This document shows positions 54,155-64,000 of a stretch of DNA of 64,000 bases, one piece after another. Position 1 is the first letter of the stretch, and every line of letters begins with the position of its first letter. This DNA is from Grammothele lineata (taxonomy: Eukaryota > Basidiomycota > Agaricomycetes > Polyporales > Polyporaceae). The stretch is from the NCBI GenBank assembly GCA_002150815.3, contig NDFF03000068.1, forward strand, positions 1-64,000, in the 5' to 3' direction. Position numbers and translations under genes: made by a program. Below the pieces are notes generated by a model. That model saw nothing but the letters and a program-made list of their open reading frames with translations. It was not told where the DNA came from and did no database searches.

Positions 54155-57100
54155 TCACACGTCGCATAAACGTGGAAGCGAAGGAGGCCATCGCCAGAGC
54201 CCAACAACATCACTCCTCACAGGCGCAATCCGTCGCAGATATCCCTGCCATTTCCGCTCAGCAAGCTCCAATTGTACCTCTATCTCCATCACCGTCGCAT
54301 CAAAAACTTGACGATTCTTCACAGGGGTCGACCTAGGCCCATCAAACATATCCTGCCGCGCTTGGTCCAGGTCCCGCCGACATTTCACCAGAAACTCAAA
54401 GTCCTCTCGCATCCGCAGAAGGATCCCCCGCCGTGCCGTCTTCTCGTCTTGAACTAACACCATCGCAGTAGCTGCCTCGTCGCTCAGTCCGCGCAGCAGG
54501 TCCCACAACGGTAGCCACCTCGGGATGTGCTGGAACGCCTCCTCGTTCTACAATACACGTTCAGTTCATATGTGAGCTTTATATTCACAAAACTCACCTC
54601 GAGCGGCCCCTCCGTATACGTCGCACTCAAGGGCACATGGTCATAATCAGGAACCTGTCCGCGCAACGTTCAGAGCGAGACATTATTCTAAAGTAAATAA
54701 AACGTACGTCGTAACCATTCCCGAAGCTTTGAAGAACGCCCGCGTCGATCTGAGTTAACACCCGCGCATGTCGATACTTCAGCTCAAACTGCTCGTCGTA
54801 ACGTACGTCCGGATAGCGAGGACGATACAGAAACTGATATACGCTGACCGGACCGGAGAGGTAGCTGACGTTTCCGTTCCACGACGTAATCAATTCCTCC
54901 AACTTCGCATTGCAATCCGCGATATCCGTCTCCAGGCCAGCGAGTTGAGCTGGCGTGCGGTCGCTCTGGCGGTACATCAGCAGAAGCCCGATTCCCTTAA
55001 GCGCTTACTGCCCTTATTTTGATGTCTAAGGGCCGCAAGATGAGCAAGACAAACAAGGGTTTTAAGTACGATTTAAGGGCACCAATCCACGGGCCCCAGC
55101 ATCCGATGTAACAGGGATTCGCGCGCAAATACGGAAAGATACATTCTTAATGCTATGAGATGTACAGGATTATTGATACTAGTAGAAGACCCGGGCGAAC
55201 CTCGAAGCTTGCATGCACTACCTAAGTTCGGTTGCGATCGTCAGTGGCTCCTGCAGCCGCCGCGTCTCCTCGTACCATGCCTGTACTCTAACACTCCAAG
55301 CCCCCAAGGCATACTCTAGCGGCTGCGCACGTGTTGCAACGGGCGTGGGTAAAGCGCGGCACAAGTTCACAGCGCCGCGTGAGGAACGCAGCGTGCTCTG
55401 CCAGATGCGCGTCGGCTCGAGGGCACAGATATGGTGGTATCGGAAAGGTGACCGGAATGGAGACGATGAGTGCGGCGCGTTGGGAGTGGACAGAGCGTCA
55501 GGAAAGGCGAGTCAGGAGGGAAATGGGGGCGTACTGTACATATTGCAGGCCTGCCATTGCTGAAGATGCATGGCGTTGTCGATACTGCAAAAGAGGGTGA
55601 TAAACGAGCAATTTGCAGCTTCAAGCGCAAGGGGGTGACATAGGCATAGATATTAGGCGTAGACGAAGGTACTGAAAAAAGCGGGCAGCGGCTGCCCGAG
55701 AGCAAGCGGCGGGACTAAAGGTACGCGAAGTTGAAGGCAAGAAGGATGAACGATGACAATGCAGGACTTACATATCTGAAATACCCGTAGGTGGTCCTAT
55801 TCACTGTCTGCAATGCCGCCCATCTGCACCTCTGCACCGTGTTGAAATCTGCTGGTTTGTCTTCGCCATTCGTGTTCAAGCAGCAAGCAGAAGCGCAGAA
55901 TGCCAGGTCAGAGATGTTGTTGGTCCACTGACGAGGAAGAGAGACGTTGCTCACCTTCGATCCTCTCGCCCTCGGCCGTCTGCTCTAGGCTGCAGCCGTG
56001 AATTGAGGAAGCAAGGGAGAGAAGTGCGAGCAAGGCGAAAGAGAAGAGCGTGTACCGAAGCGCCGAACCCTCATGCGCCAGCTGGCGACGGCCTTTGGGC
56101 GCTTCGGACTTGACTCTTCTCTATTCCACCACGTCGTTCTCGCCTCAGCCTCACTCTCGTATTCCTCTAGCCCCACTTTCGCCTCCGCCTCTCTATCTTC
56201 ACCCTTACTTCTTCTTGCTCTGGACGCTTATCATGTGCCTCAAGGTCTCCCTCCCATCTGTGCCGATGACCATCACTCCTGGCAGTCTCAACTTCGCCCT
56301 CCCCGACAGCATTTCTGGTTCTCAGCGAGTATGAGGTCAACGACGAATATTACGCCTGCACACTGCGCACCCAAGGCCTTTACGACCATACATGTGAGTT
56401 CTGTCTGTGCTGATGCATGCACCCACCGCTTCTTCCCCCACTCCTACTTGTGTCCTCAGATCTGTTGGGCGTGATGTGGCCCTACACGATGCCCACTGTG
56501 GACACCATCCCACACAACCCGAGCGTCCGCTACCCCGCGCTAGGCGTCTCTGAGTGCGCAGCCGCACGCAACGCACCGAGCACGGTGGGTACCGTTGAGG
56601 TGACCCTGTCTAGAGCGAGCGTGTGCGCCTCGCTAGGGCGCGCGCGGACAGGTACGCCTCGCGCGCGGTAGTGGCGCGCGTCGGGCATACCTTGGAGCTG
56701 CGCAAGCGCCGTCTCGACGTCCGCAATGCTCACCATGTCCGTGTCGAGGTGCGTACAGCCGCGATTGCATTCGAGCGGGTCGTCGTTGACAAGGAGGCGT
56801 TTCGCCCCGGAGTGCAGGGCGTTGTCCGCGACATTAATCCATGGGACGTCGGTGGTGAGTAGGAGAAGGATGTCCATGTCGGGTACGCGTAGACAGGCAG
56901 GGACAGCATGGTCGCTAGTGATATGTAGCCTTCGTATTAGCGTAGCTTGCTCTGTATGAGATAGCTTTATTCTATTGTTCTCCCTAGCTATTTCTCGTGG
57001 TGCGAATATGTGAGATACATGCAATGAAACCGATATTTTCCTAATCTGCTCTTTGAGGGCCTTGGCTGCACTTGTTGCCCTTGCAGCCCTTAGTCAAGAG

Positions 57101-57732
57101 CCCTTAATGAAAGAAACCGCTGCCCTTAACACTTTCCTCTTGATCGCCTTAGATGCCATTTTAAGGGTGTTTAAGGGTGTTTAAGGGCGCTTAAGGGATT
57201 CGGGCGTTTGCTGATGTACGCCCGATGCAGCCCGTAGACCACACGGTACGTGTCCTCCATGTCCTGGAGCGTGCTCCACAACGAGTCCATAGCAATCCGC
57301 TTTCGCGCAGAGTCGTAGCCGATAACGAGAGCCCGGACGGCATTGATGCTAAGACCCACGAGAAGAGCGGTGAAGATATCGCTCTCCTCGGTTATGTCTT
57401 CTAAGGGAACGACGAACTCGCCCTGAGACGCATAAGCGAGGTTCGGATTGATAGGGCACAACGCGGATGCGACGACGTACCTGATTGTCAGGGTGACTCA
57501 ACGTGCGAGGGGAGTACCCCTCGCCGAAATGCCACGGTACAGAGGACGCGCATTGCGGGGTGGAGGAGGACTCGTGCGAGTCGTCGTCAGGCATGTCTGA
57601 ATCTGGCAAGTCCGAGTCATAGCGGGGCAGCGTGGAAGGTAGAGTAACGCGCGGAGGAGGCCCGTCAGAGTTCCATCGGGCTTGAGAGATGAGCCCGAAG
57701 CTCGTGTCGCTGTCGTAGTAATCGTCGGACAT
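54155..57732 (-). pseudogene. hypothetical protein P3, disrupted by a 2.24-kb element
   Basis: Exons are 57481-57732, 57217-57422 joined across the element to 54708-54972, 54598-54654 and 54155-54547. With the element removed and one TA kept, all four exon sums are multiples of three and the frame runs 390 aa without a stop. It starts MSDDYYDSDTSFGLISQARW (acidic N-terminus); then GEFVVPLEDITEESDIFTAL, a helical segment, QLAGLETDIADCNAKLEELI and a C-terminal stretch DEKTARRGILLRMREDFEFL with coiled-coil character. The family is not recognised. The insertion follows LHRA and interrupts codon TAC. Because the frame is otherwise clean, insertion looks recent. As it stands the gene cannot give this protein unless the element is excised or spliced. 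Confidence 0.6.
54975..57216. mobile_element. 2242-bp CATCAG-ended element inserted in P3, TA flanks
   Basis: Terminal inverted repeats of about 30 bp: left CATCAGCAGAAGCCCGATTC, right (inverted) CATCAGCAAACGCCCGAATC, both continuing into CCTTAAGCGC. TA flanks both ends (54973-54974 and 57217-57218). Inside each end are repeats of CCCTTAA/TTAAGGG. No transposase is recognised. Internal frames include a minus-strand stretch near 56530-57024 (LHITSDHAVPACLRVPDMDI) and a CxxC pair at about 55534-55597 (YCTYCRPAIAEDAWRCRYCK); both may be captured gene fragments. It is the clearest complete member of the family and appears non-autonomous. Confidence 0.8.
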
Positions 57733-57897
57733 GGAGTCGGAGGAGATGGAGGAGAGGGCGAGGGGAGGGCGGGATGGGGCTGATTGACGGAGGGATCGAT
57801 CAGATTGCATTAAGAGAGTCAGGAATTCAAAGGAGACCATATAAGTGACAAGATTCCCATTGCGCAAGCGAAAACAAATTACATAGCGACGTCCGCA

Positions 57898-60560
57898 CTA
57901 CGCTGAGTCAGCGACGTCCATAGAACTGTCTACGGAGCTATCAGACCAGAGGCCGGAGTCGTTGTAATCTACGTGTTCGAAATTAGTGTAGGTGTCATCG
58001 TCGGTTGCGTCGACTATTCTGTCAGCGAGGCGCCAAGTGAGATAGGCGCGACCGGCGATCTCTTGGTCGAACTCGAGGACGCGGCCGTCCTGTACGAGCC
58101 GCTCGCAGGCGGCGCTGGAGAGAGGAGAGTAAGAGAGGAATAAGGGAGGAAAGAATAGGAACGAACCTGACGAGGGCGATATTGTTGCAAGGACGGGAAC
58201 GCCAGTCGTAGAAGTCGAGAGCGACGAGGATGTAGAGGGGAACGTCACGTTGGGGGTGGTGTTGGACGAACCAGCGCAAGGTAAGGGAAAGGTCGAGTGC
58301 GATGGAGTTGATGAGGGAGGGAGTGAAAAGGCCTGGCGGGGAGAAGGGGGATTCCGGGAGTAGACCACCGGTGGCGAAGCCGTGCCTGATGTCGTGCCTG
58401 CGACGCTAAAGCAGGAGAAAGGGAAGGGTATTAGCTAGATAGCAGAGAGGGGGAGGAATGATTAGGAGAGAGGGAGGAAATACGGACGTAAATTGTGAGA
58501 GAGGCGAGGATGCGAGTAGTGAGGGAGGCGTTGAACAAGTGGTGAGGAAGGTGAGAGCGGTCGATGGGGTGGGGGAGGCGATTTACGGTGAGGACGACAG
58601 TTGGGGAGCCGTCTGGAGCGATGATGTAGCGAGGCCAAGCGCGGAGGTAGCAAGGGGCGCCGATGCGAAAGTCGTCGGCGTGGTCGAAGCGGCCTTGAGC
58701 GGTGACAGGGTGTTCGTCGGAGGAGAGGACGTAGTGAACGAATAATTGGGCGGTACCGTCGTTGATAGAGAAGACGATGCTGTGATCTGAAGTTTTGTAG
58801 CTGGTGATGAAGCCCATGACGCCGACCTAAGGGAAAGAAAGGGAGAATGAGAGGAAGGAGAAGGGGAGAGAGAGGGAGGAGACGTACGCGGCGAACGGGC
58901 CAACCGAAGTAATACCACTTATCTGAAGTGGAGCGGGCGTAAGGGGAGGGGTTTTTTGGGCGAAGATATTTTATGATATGATCGAGAGGCAAGGGGCGAG
59001 GATCTGGGAGGTGAGAATCCTGAAGGGAGGGAGAACGGGTGAGAGGAACGTGATGAGGGGGAGAGAGAGGAGTGAACGTACGACGTTGAAGCGGAGATGA
59101 TGAGGGCGAGTGGACATGATTGAGGAGACGGCGGATTTGAGGATGATTGGGAGCCAATACATGTAAGAGAGAGGAACTGAGAAGGAGAGGGGTGAGTCAG
59201 GGAGAGAGATAAAGAAGAGAGGGAGGGAAGAACGTACGGGCGTCGCGATCGGGGTCTCTGCGATTTATTCTCTTAGACAGAGCGATGGAGAGGAAACGAT
59301 ATTCGTGAATAGATATTTGCTGAGAGGGAGGAGCGGAAGCGGGGACGAGGACAGAGCCGGCGAGATCTGAGGAGATGGAGGTGCGTTGAGAGAGGGGAGA
59401 AGGGAAGGGATAAATTGGAATGGAAATTGCGTCGTAAGCGTATATTTCGACCTGAGTAGCGAAGTCAGGGATGGAGAGGAAGTCGTACTTGTCTAGAAGG
59501 ATGGAAGGGAATTTGAAAGGGACGGAGGGGAAGAGGGAATTGGGAGGGTCGGGGACTGGAGAGGGGAGGACGATTTCAGTTTTTGGGGGAGTGTTCGGGG
59601 CGGTGGGAGCGAGGACGGGGCTTGGAGAGGTAGAAGGAGGGTTGAGAGGGTCGGTATCTAGACGACGAAGGGGTTGATGAAGAGGAGGGATATGAACGGA
59701 GGGGCCGGGGAGATGTGGGGAGGTGTGAAAGGACGCGAGAGGGGGAGAAGGAGGAGAAGGGGCAGGATCGGAAGGGTGGGGCGCGAGAGGCGAGGGCGGT
59801 GAGATACGAGGCGGGGGCTCGGAGATTAGTGGTTGGGGGAAGTACTGATCTGTGTTGGCCTGCCTGAGGACGTCATCGGAGATGTCTTTCAAGTAGTCCG
59901 GGTAGAGCTGAGCTAAAAGACAGAAGAGGAGGTTAGAAATCGAACGACCAGAGAGCGCGTGGGCAAAGGACGAAGATAGAGAGAAAAGACGTACAAAAAG
60001 ACATGAGAAGTAGGTGTGCAACAGGTAAGGGAACGAAAGACGCGAAGAGGAGAGGCGCTGCGGCGGAGGATCAAAGAGGTGTCAGAGAGGAGAAGAAGAG
60101 AACGGGACGACGAAGGGACCAGGGAAAGGCGTGCGAATAGGAAGGACGTACGTGAGAGCGGGAGCATTAGCAGGCAACGGCGGGTCTGGACGAGCGCAGA
60201 GGACGGAGGAACTCTGGAAGAGAAAGGACAGCTACGCAAAGACGATATGGAAAGGAAACGCAACGTACCGAGTTTCACCTGAAGAAAGAGTCAGATGAAA
60301 ATGTGTGAACAGGAGCGACGGCATACTGACAATGGGCGCAACGGCAACTGTGAACGCCAAAGAACACGCGGCGGGGTAAGGCATGTGCCCTGTGTAGCAT
60401 AGGAGCTGGGTAAAAACAATGCACGAAGATGAGTATAAATGGGTCAGAATACGATCAGAGAGCGCATGCCTACCTGGCACGTCGAAGGCGGAATCGTCGA
60501 CCAACGCTGAAGATGACGAGTGGCTATTGTGACGGAGGACGATGAGCGCATGTGACACAT
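57898..60560 (-). CDS. P4, OB-fold protein resembling Stn1 of the CST telomere complex
   Basis: The C-terminal two thirds is well supported: exons 59238-59912, 59082-59176, 58888-59019, 58488-58826, 58167-58405 and 57898-58114 join in frame. They read AQLYPDYLKDISDDVLRQ, a long Pro-rich stretch, KYDFLSIPDFATQVEIYAYD, then DKWYYFGWPVRR|VGVMGFITSYKTSDHSIVFS-INDGTAQLFV. The pattern 'F-G-W-P-V-R-x-V-x-V-x-G ... D-D/N-G-T-A' is that of Stn1/RPA2-type OB folds, which bind single-stranded DNA. The N-terminal exons (60560-59913) are not resolved; several frames and donors compete. One donor (58487, GTCCGT) is atypical. A role in telomere or ssDNA metabolism is inferred from the fold only; host Stn1, a diverged duplicate or element cargo are all possible. 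It is head-to-head with P5 across array C. Confidence 0.55.
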
Positions 60561-60885
60561 GGCGATGTCAGTCGCAGCACGCCACGCGCGTGGACGAATA
60601 CGCTAGCGGCGTGCCGCGAACGTCATCGCGCGCAGAGGTGATATAGAAATGTCGCTGGAGGCATGCCTCCAACGCTATCCCGTTCGCTGGAATAGTGTTG
60701 GGGGCATGTCGACTGTATGTCACGCTGAAAGTACATTAGCGGCACGCCGCGAACAGCATCATTCGATGTCGTTGGCGGCGCGCCGCAAATGTCATACGCG
60801 CGAGAGAACTCACCGGGTGTGCCGCAGGCTTGCGAGACCGACACGTTAGGATGTTGGCGGCAGGCCGCGAATGAGCTCGACGAGC
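60561..60885. repeat. palindrome array C (degenerate GCGGCRYGCCGC units)
   Basis: Six to seven units in about 320 bases, e.g. GCTAGCGGCGTGCCGCGAAC at about 60601, GCTGGAGGCATGCCTCCAAC at 60653, TTAGCGGCACGCCGCGAACA at 60737 and TTGGCGGCGCGCCGCAAATG at 60773. The unit is that of arrays A and B but more diverged. The array occupies the divergent promoter between P4 and P5, unlike A, B and D, which are next to 3' ends. Confidence 0.6.
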
Positions 60886-61074
60886 GGTTAGGTCACCTGA
60901 TCGAGTGCCATGTGGCACGATTGCGTGATCATGTCATCAGCGCGCGGGGAATGCGTCTGGCGGCAGGCAGGCAGCCGACCGTGCGCAGGTCGTCGCCTCA
61001 CCCGACCGTCTCCCGCTCAAACTTTCATTCGCACTCGCATCGCGCAACATCGGAGAGAAAGAAAAATTAATGAC

Positions 61075-61903
61075 ATGTCGCCGAAGAAGGTATGTGGCAA
61101 ATACGTACCTCTGATGAAGAGATCGCACTGATCGTGATGTGCAGAAGAAGGGCAAGGCGGCGGACAAGTCGGGGGCGGCGGCCGCGACCACACCGGCGGA
61201 AGCGGGCGCCACGGCGGGCGCGTCCGGTGGCGCAGGTAAGGGGAAGAAAGGGCCGACGGCGAAGGAGCGAAAAGAGGCGAACGAGAAGATTTTGACGTCG
61301 GCACGCAAGGATATCGCGGACAGGCTCGCGGCGGTCTTGAAATCTGGCCAGCTGGAAGCCGGGGACATCCCGACGGTCAGGGAGCTCGAGCTCGACGCGG
61401 AGCTCGACGATTACTACCTAGGCGACACCGTCCTCGTGCTGGTAGGCGAAGGCCGGACGCAGTTCTCGGCCGGCTTGTTCGTCAACCGTGAGTTCGACCC
61501 CGACCACTGCAACAACCTCGCCGCAAACATGCACACGAACGGCCGGGAGGACGCAAAGTACCCTGTCGCGATTGCGGTGGACCGCAAGGACTTCGTCGCG
61601 GAGTCCGTTAGCGTGGACTGGAAGGGGAAGAGGGACCGCCCACCGACGTACAAGCCTGTCGACGCGACGAAGCCCGTGAACCTCCTAGCCGGTAACCATC
61701 GCATGCAGACGGGCGACCGTCTCATCTCCCTGTACGAGTCTGACGTTTTAAGGCTGCAGAACGAGCGCAGCCTCGCTGCGGAGATGAAGGGGATTGACGG
61801 GAACAAGCCGCGTCCGCTGGAGAAGATCGACAAAGAAATCCAGTTCGCAAAGAACCAGGCGTTCGCGGCGCATTTCTGGGTCGCCCGCGTTTACGATTTA
61901 TAG
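61075..61903 (+). CDS. P5, protein with ParB-like GNHR motif, probably C-terminally short
   Basis: Exons 61075-61089 and 61145-61903 give 257 aa. MSPKKKKGKAADKSG starts a Lys/Ala-rich N-terminus, then KERKEANEKILTSARKDIAD, LELDAELDDYYLGDTVLVLV, QFSAGLFVNREFDPDHC, KYPVAIAVDRKDFV, and VNLLAGNHRMQTGDRLISLY. The order 'x-V-A-I-x-V-D ... N-L-x-x-G-N-H-R' matches ParB/Srx-like folds, known in large uncharacterised families in Agaricomycetes. As I recall them, those proteins are often much longer than this one, which stops at VARVYDL a short way before palindrome array D, so truncation is possible (inference). Start MSPKKK was fixed by the splice AAG|GTATGT...GTGCAG|AAG. Confidence 0.65.
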
Positions 61904-62410
61904 GGTGTAGGGGTACCCCCCTTAGGGTTAGAGGTAGAGTTTTGGATAGAAATTTCAGATGAGAGGCTAAACGGCCCGCACTCTGGGACGTTTAGCATAC
62001 CTAAAAGAACTATCAACACCTCTTCCGGGCCCTAAACACGGGACATGTCGCGCACTTAGCGCAACATACATCCATGACATCACGCTAAGTGCGCGACATG
62101 CCGCGCATTTAGCGTGCCACTAAGCGAGGCACATGCTAAACGCACGGCATGCCGCGCATTTAGCGTGACGCTAAGTGCGCGGTCGACCGCGCATTTAGCG
62201 TGACATTCGTGACATCACGCTAAATGCGCGACACGCCGCGCACTTAGCGTGTCACTAAGTGACGTCACGCTAAATGCGCGGCATGCCGCGCACTTAGCGT
62301 GCTGTTGAGTAAGGTACTGAGTAAGGCGTGCGCTAAGTGCGCGGTCGGCCGCGCACTTAGCGTACCTATACACGACGCTAAGTGCGCGGCATGCCGCGCA
62401 TTTAGAGCTT
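61904..62410. repeat. palindrome array D (GCGCGGCATGCCGCGC core)
   Basis: Between about 62040 and 62406 lie seven or so palindromes of about 30 bp of the type CGCTAAGTGCGCGGCATGCC and its mirror, with AAATGC/AAGTGC arm variants and a core of GGCATGCC, GGTCGACC or GGTCGGCC. The arms (CGCTAAGTGCGC) differ from those of arrays A-C, but the GGCATGCC core is shared. The array follows the stop of P5 by 140 bases. Confidence 0.65.
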
Positions 62411-62599
62411 GCGCTGTGATTTAATAATGGCTTATGTTATAGAATAATTTATGATAGTTAATCGCAGATGTTCGTTTGGATTGATTGCGTTAGTGGAGCG
62501 ATATAAGTACATTCACATTTGTAACTACTGCCCGTGTGGCTATTCTCGCACTATCAGTATAATCCGCCAACCAAGGCCTTGGTTGCCTAAAAAATCAGG
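62411..62599. other. AT-rich spacer
   Basis: Unique AT-rich sequence between palindrome array D and the tandem repeat; nothing recognised. Confidence 0.3.
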
Positions 62600-63690
62600 T
62601 ACTCCGGTGTCCCAAGAGGTCCCTAGGGTTGTTCTGCCAGTATTTCTTGTCCCAACAAGATATTCTAGGTAGATGTGCTTCCTGTGCACCCTCTCCAAGT
62701 CGTTTGGTGTCGATAGCTGCTCTCGTCGCTGTGCAATTCCCTTGGGACAACTGCAGGTAGCGTAATATACCTTATGGTTGGTTGTCCCCAGACGATCCCT
62801 AGGGTTGTTTTGCCAGAATATCCTGTCCCAATAAGATATTCTAGGTAGATACGCTCCCTGTGCACCCTCTCCAAGTCGTTTGGTGTCGATAGCTGCTCTC
62901 GTCGCTGTGCAATTCCCTTGGGACAACTGCAGGTAGCGTAATATACCTTATAGTTGGTTGTCCCCAGACGATCCCCAGCATTGTTCTGCCAGTATATCCT
63001 GTCCCAACAAGATATTCTAGGTAGATACGCTCCCTGTGCACCCTCTCCAAGTCGTTTGGTGTCGATAGCTGCTCTCGTCGCTGTGCAATTCCCTTGGGAC
63101 AACTGCAGGTAGCGTAATATACCTTATAGTTGGTTGTCCCCAGACGATCCCCAGCATTGTTCTGCCAGTATATCCTGTCCCAACAAGATATTCTAGGTAG
63201 ATACGCTCCCTGTGCACCCTCTCCAAGTCGTTTGGTGTCGATAGCTGCTCTCGTCGCTGTGCAATTCCCTTGGGACAACTGCAGGTAGCGTAATATACCT
63301 TATAGTTGGTTGTCCCCAGACGATCCCCAGCATTGTTCTGCCAGTATATCCTGTCCCAACAAGATATTCTAGGTAGATACGCTCCCTGTGCACCCTCTCC
63401 AAGTCGTTTGGTGTCGATAGCTGCTCTCGTCGCTGTGCAATTCCCTTGGGACAACTGCAGGTAGCGTAATATACCTTATAGTTGGTTGTCCCCAGACGAT
63501 CCCCAGCATTGTTCTGCCAGTATATCCTGTCCCAACAAGATATTCTAGGTAGATACGCTCCCTGTGCACCCTCTCCAAGTCGTTTGATGTCGATAGCTGC
63601 TCTCGTCGCTGTGCAATTCCCTTGGGATGGCAGCAGGTAGCGTAATTTACCTTACAGTTATTTGTCCTTAGACGGTCTCTAGGTTTGTTT
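62600..63690. repeat. 176-bp tandem repeat, about six units
   Basis: A 176-base unit containing GGTAGATACGCTCCCTGTGC, CCAAGTCGTTTGGTGTCG and TGGTTGTCCCCAGACGATCC repeats about six times. The inner units are nearly identical, the first and last diverged, as expected from unequal crossing over. Because 176 is not a multiple of three, frames shift between units. Open frames over it on the minus strand (145 codons each) are copies of one another and are not counted as genes. The unit is not a known telomere repeat. Confidence 0.9.
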
Positions 63691-64000
63691 TGCCATCACA
63701 CAGACATCAGGTCCAATAAATATACATTATACACAAGCATCAAGCTGCTATATACTGCACTACTGAAGTGTGGACCAATATATACCGATGTACGCGCGAG
63801 CTATGGACTGCAGACCACGTACGCATGAGAACTACAGACTACAACCTACATAAAGACAACATAATTCGAAGGACAAAAGCAGAGGATATTGAATTAGGCA
63901 AGGGTAGCAAACCACACGTCTGAATCAACTCAGTCCAGTTATATGTTATACAAGCACCTACTCTTCCACATACTCACTACCATTCTCATCGTCATCGTCA
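63691..64000. other. AT-rich end of window, no gene seen
   Basis: Low-GC sequence with no coding chain or recognised repeat. Confidence 0.3.

Noticed and set aside
55213..56671. Genes inside the P3 element
   Set aside because: Frames are short, lack transposase motifs and cannot be linked by convincing splice sites; at most captured fragments.
57110..57210. TTTAAGGG repeats as telomere sequence
   Set aside because: The repeat is CCCTTAA-type with irregular spacing within the element's subterminal region, not TTAGGG.
54975..57216. Element in P3 as a giant intron
   Set aside because: The ends CATCAG...CTGATG do not provide GT-AG borders at the frame-restoring positions.
51250..62410. Palindrome arrays as CRISPR
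   Set aside because: Units are diverged palindromes with irregular spacing and no uniform spacers, in a eukaryotic genome.
62540..63578. Repeated 145-codon open frames on the minus strand
   Set aside because: They are shifted copies of a 176-bp tandem repeat, not genes.

Overview
The window is nuclear DNA of a filamentous basidiomycete, most likely an Agaricomycete and perhaps a polypore. The evidence is many GC-rich multi-exon genes with 50-80 nt GT-AG introns, a secreted-protein family and BTB expansion of the kind seen in mushrooms, two tRNA-Glu genes and an MRPL36-type mitochondrial ribosomal protein. Gene models were joined by hand from reading frames and splice signals; exon sums are divisible by three unless stated.

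The left part (0.4-46.1 kb) is ordinary gene space with many local duplications. It holds two TVP38/TMEM64 (VTT-domain) membrane protein genes (997-2727, 5525-7379), five BTB/POZ genes (2942-4043, 7706-8798, 9620-10700, 22833-24087, 24775-26032), a calycin-like protein, MRPL36, a hypothetical protein, a two-domain secreted protein, two DHA2-type MFS paralogues (28021-30231, 44033-46136), HSP10, the MYND-finger regulator MUB1/SamB, an MFS sugar transporter and a DUF7223-like secreted protein. Several 1-3 kb stretches hold no gene I can support. One of them (12.5-14.95 kb) holds what looks like decayed tandem copies of a small minus-strand gene.

The right part (46.5-64 kb) is accessory, repeat-rich DNA. 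A tRNase Z gene remnant carries two in-frame stops and is split by a 2363-bp element. A second gene (54155-57732) is split by a 2242-bp element. Both elements begin and end with CATCAG inverted termini, sit between identical dinucleotides (CG or TA), and removing the element plus one dinucleotide restores the reading frame. More CATCAG termini lie at 433, 50327 and 51121. From 51.2 to 62.4 kb, five lineage-specific genes (one with a Stn1-like OB fold, one with a ParB-like GNHR motif) alternate with four arrays of short palindromes built around GGCATGCC. A 176-bp tandem repeat fills 62.6-63.7 kb. The palindrome-bordered gene group and the CATCAG-ended elements are the parts most likely to be undescribed.
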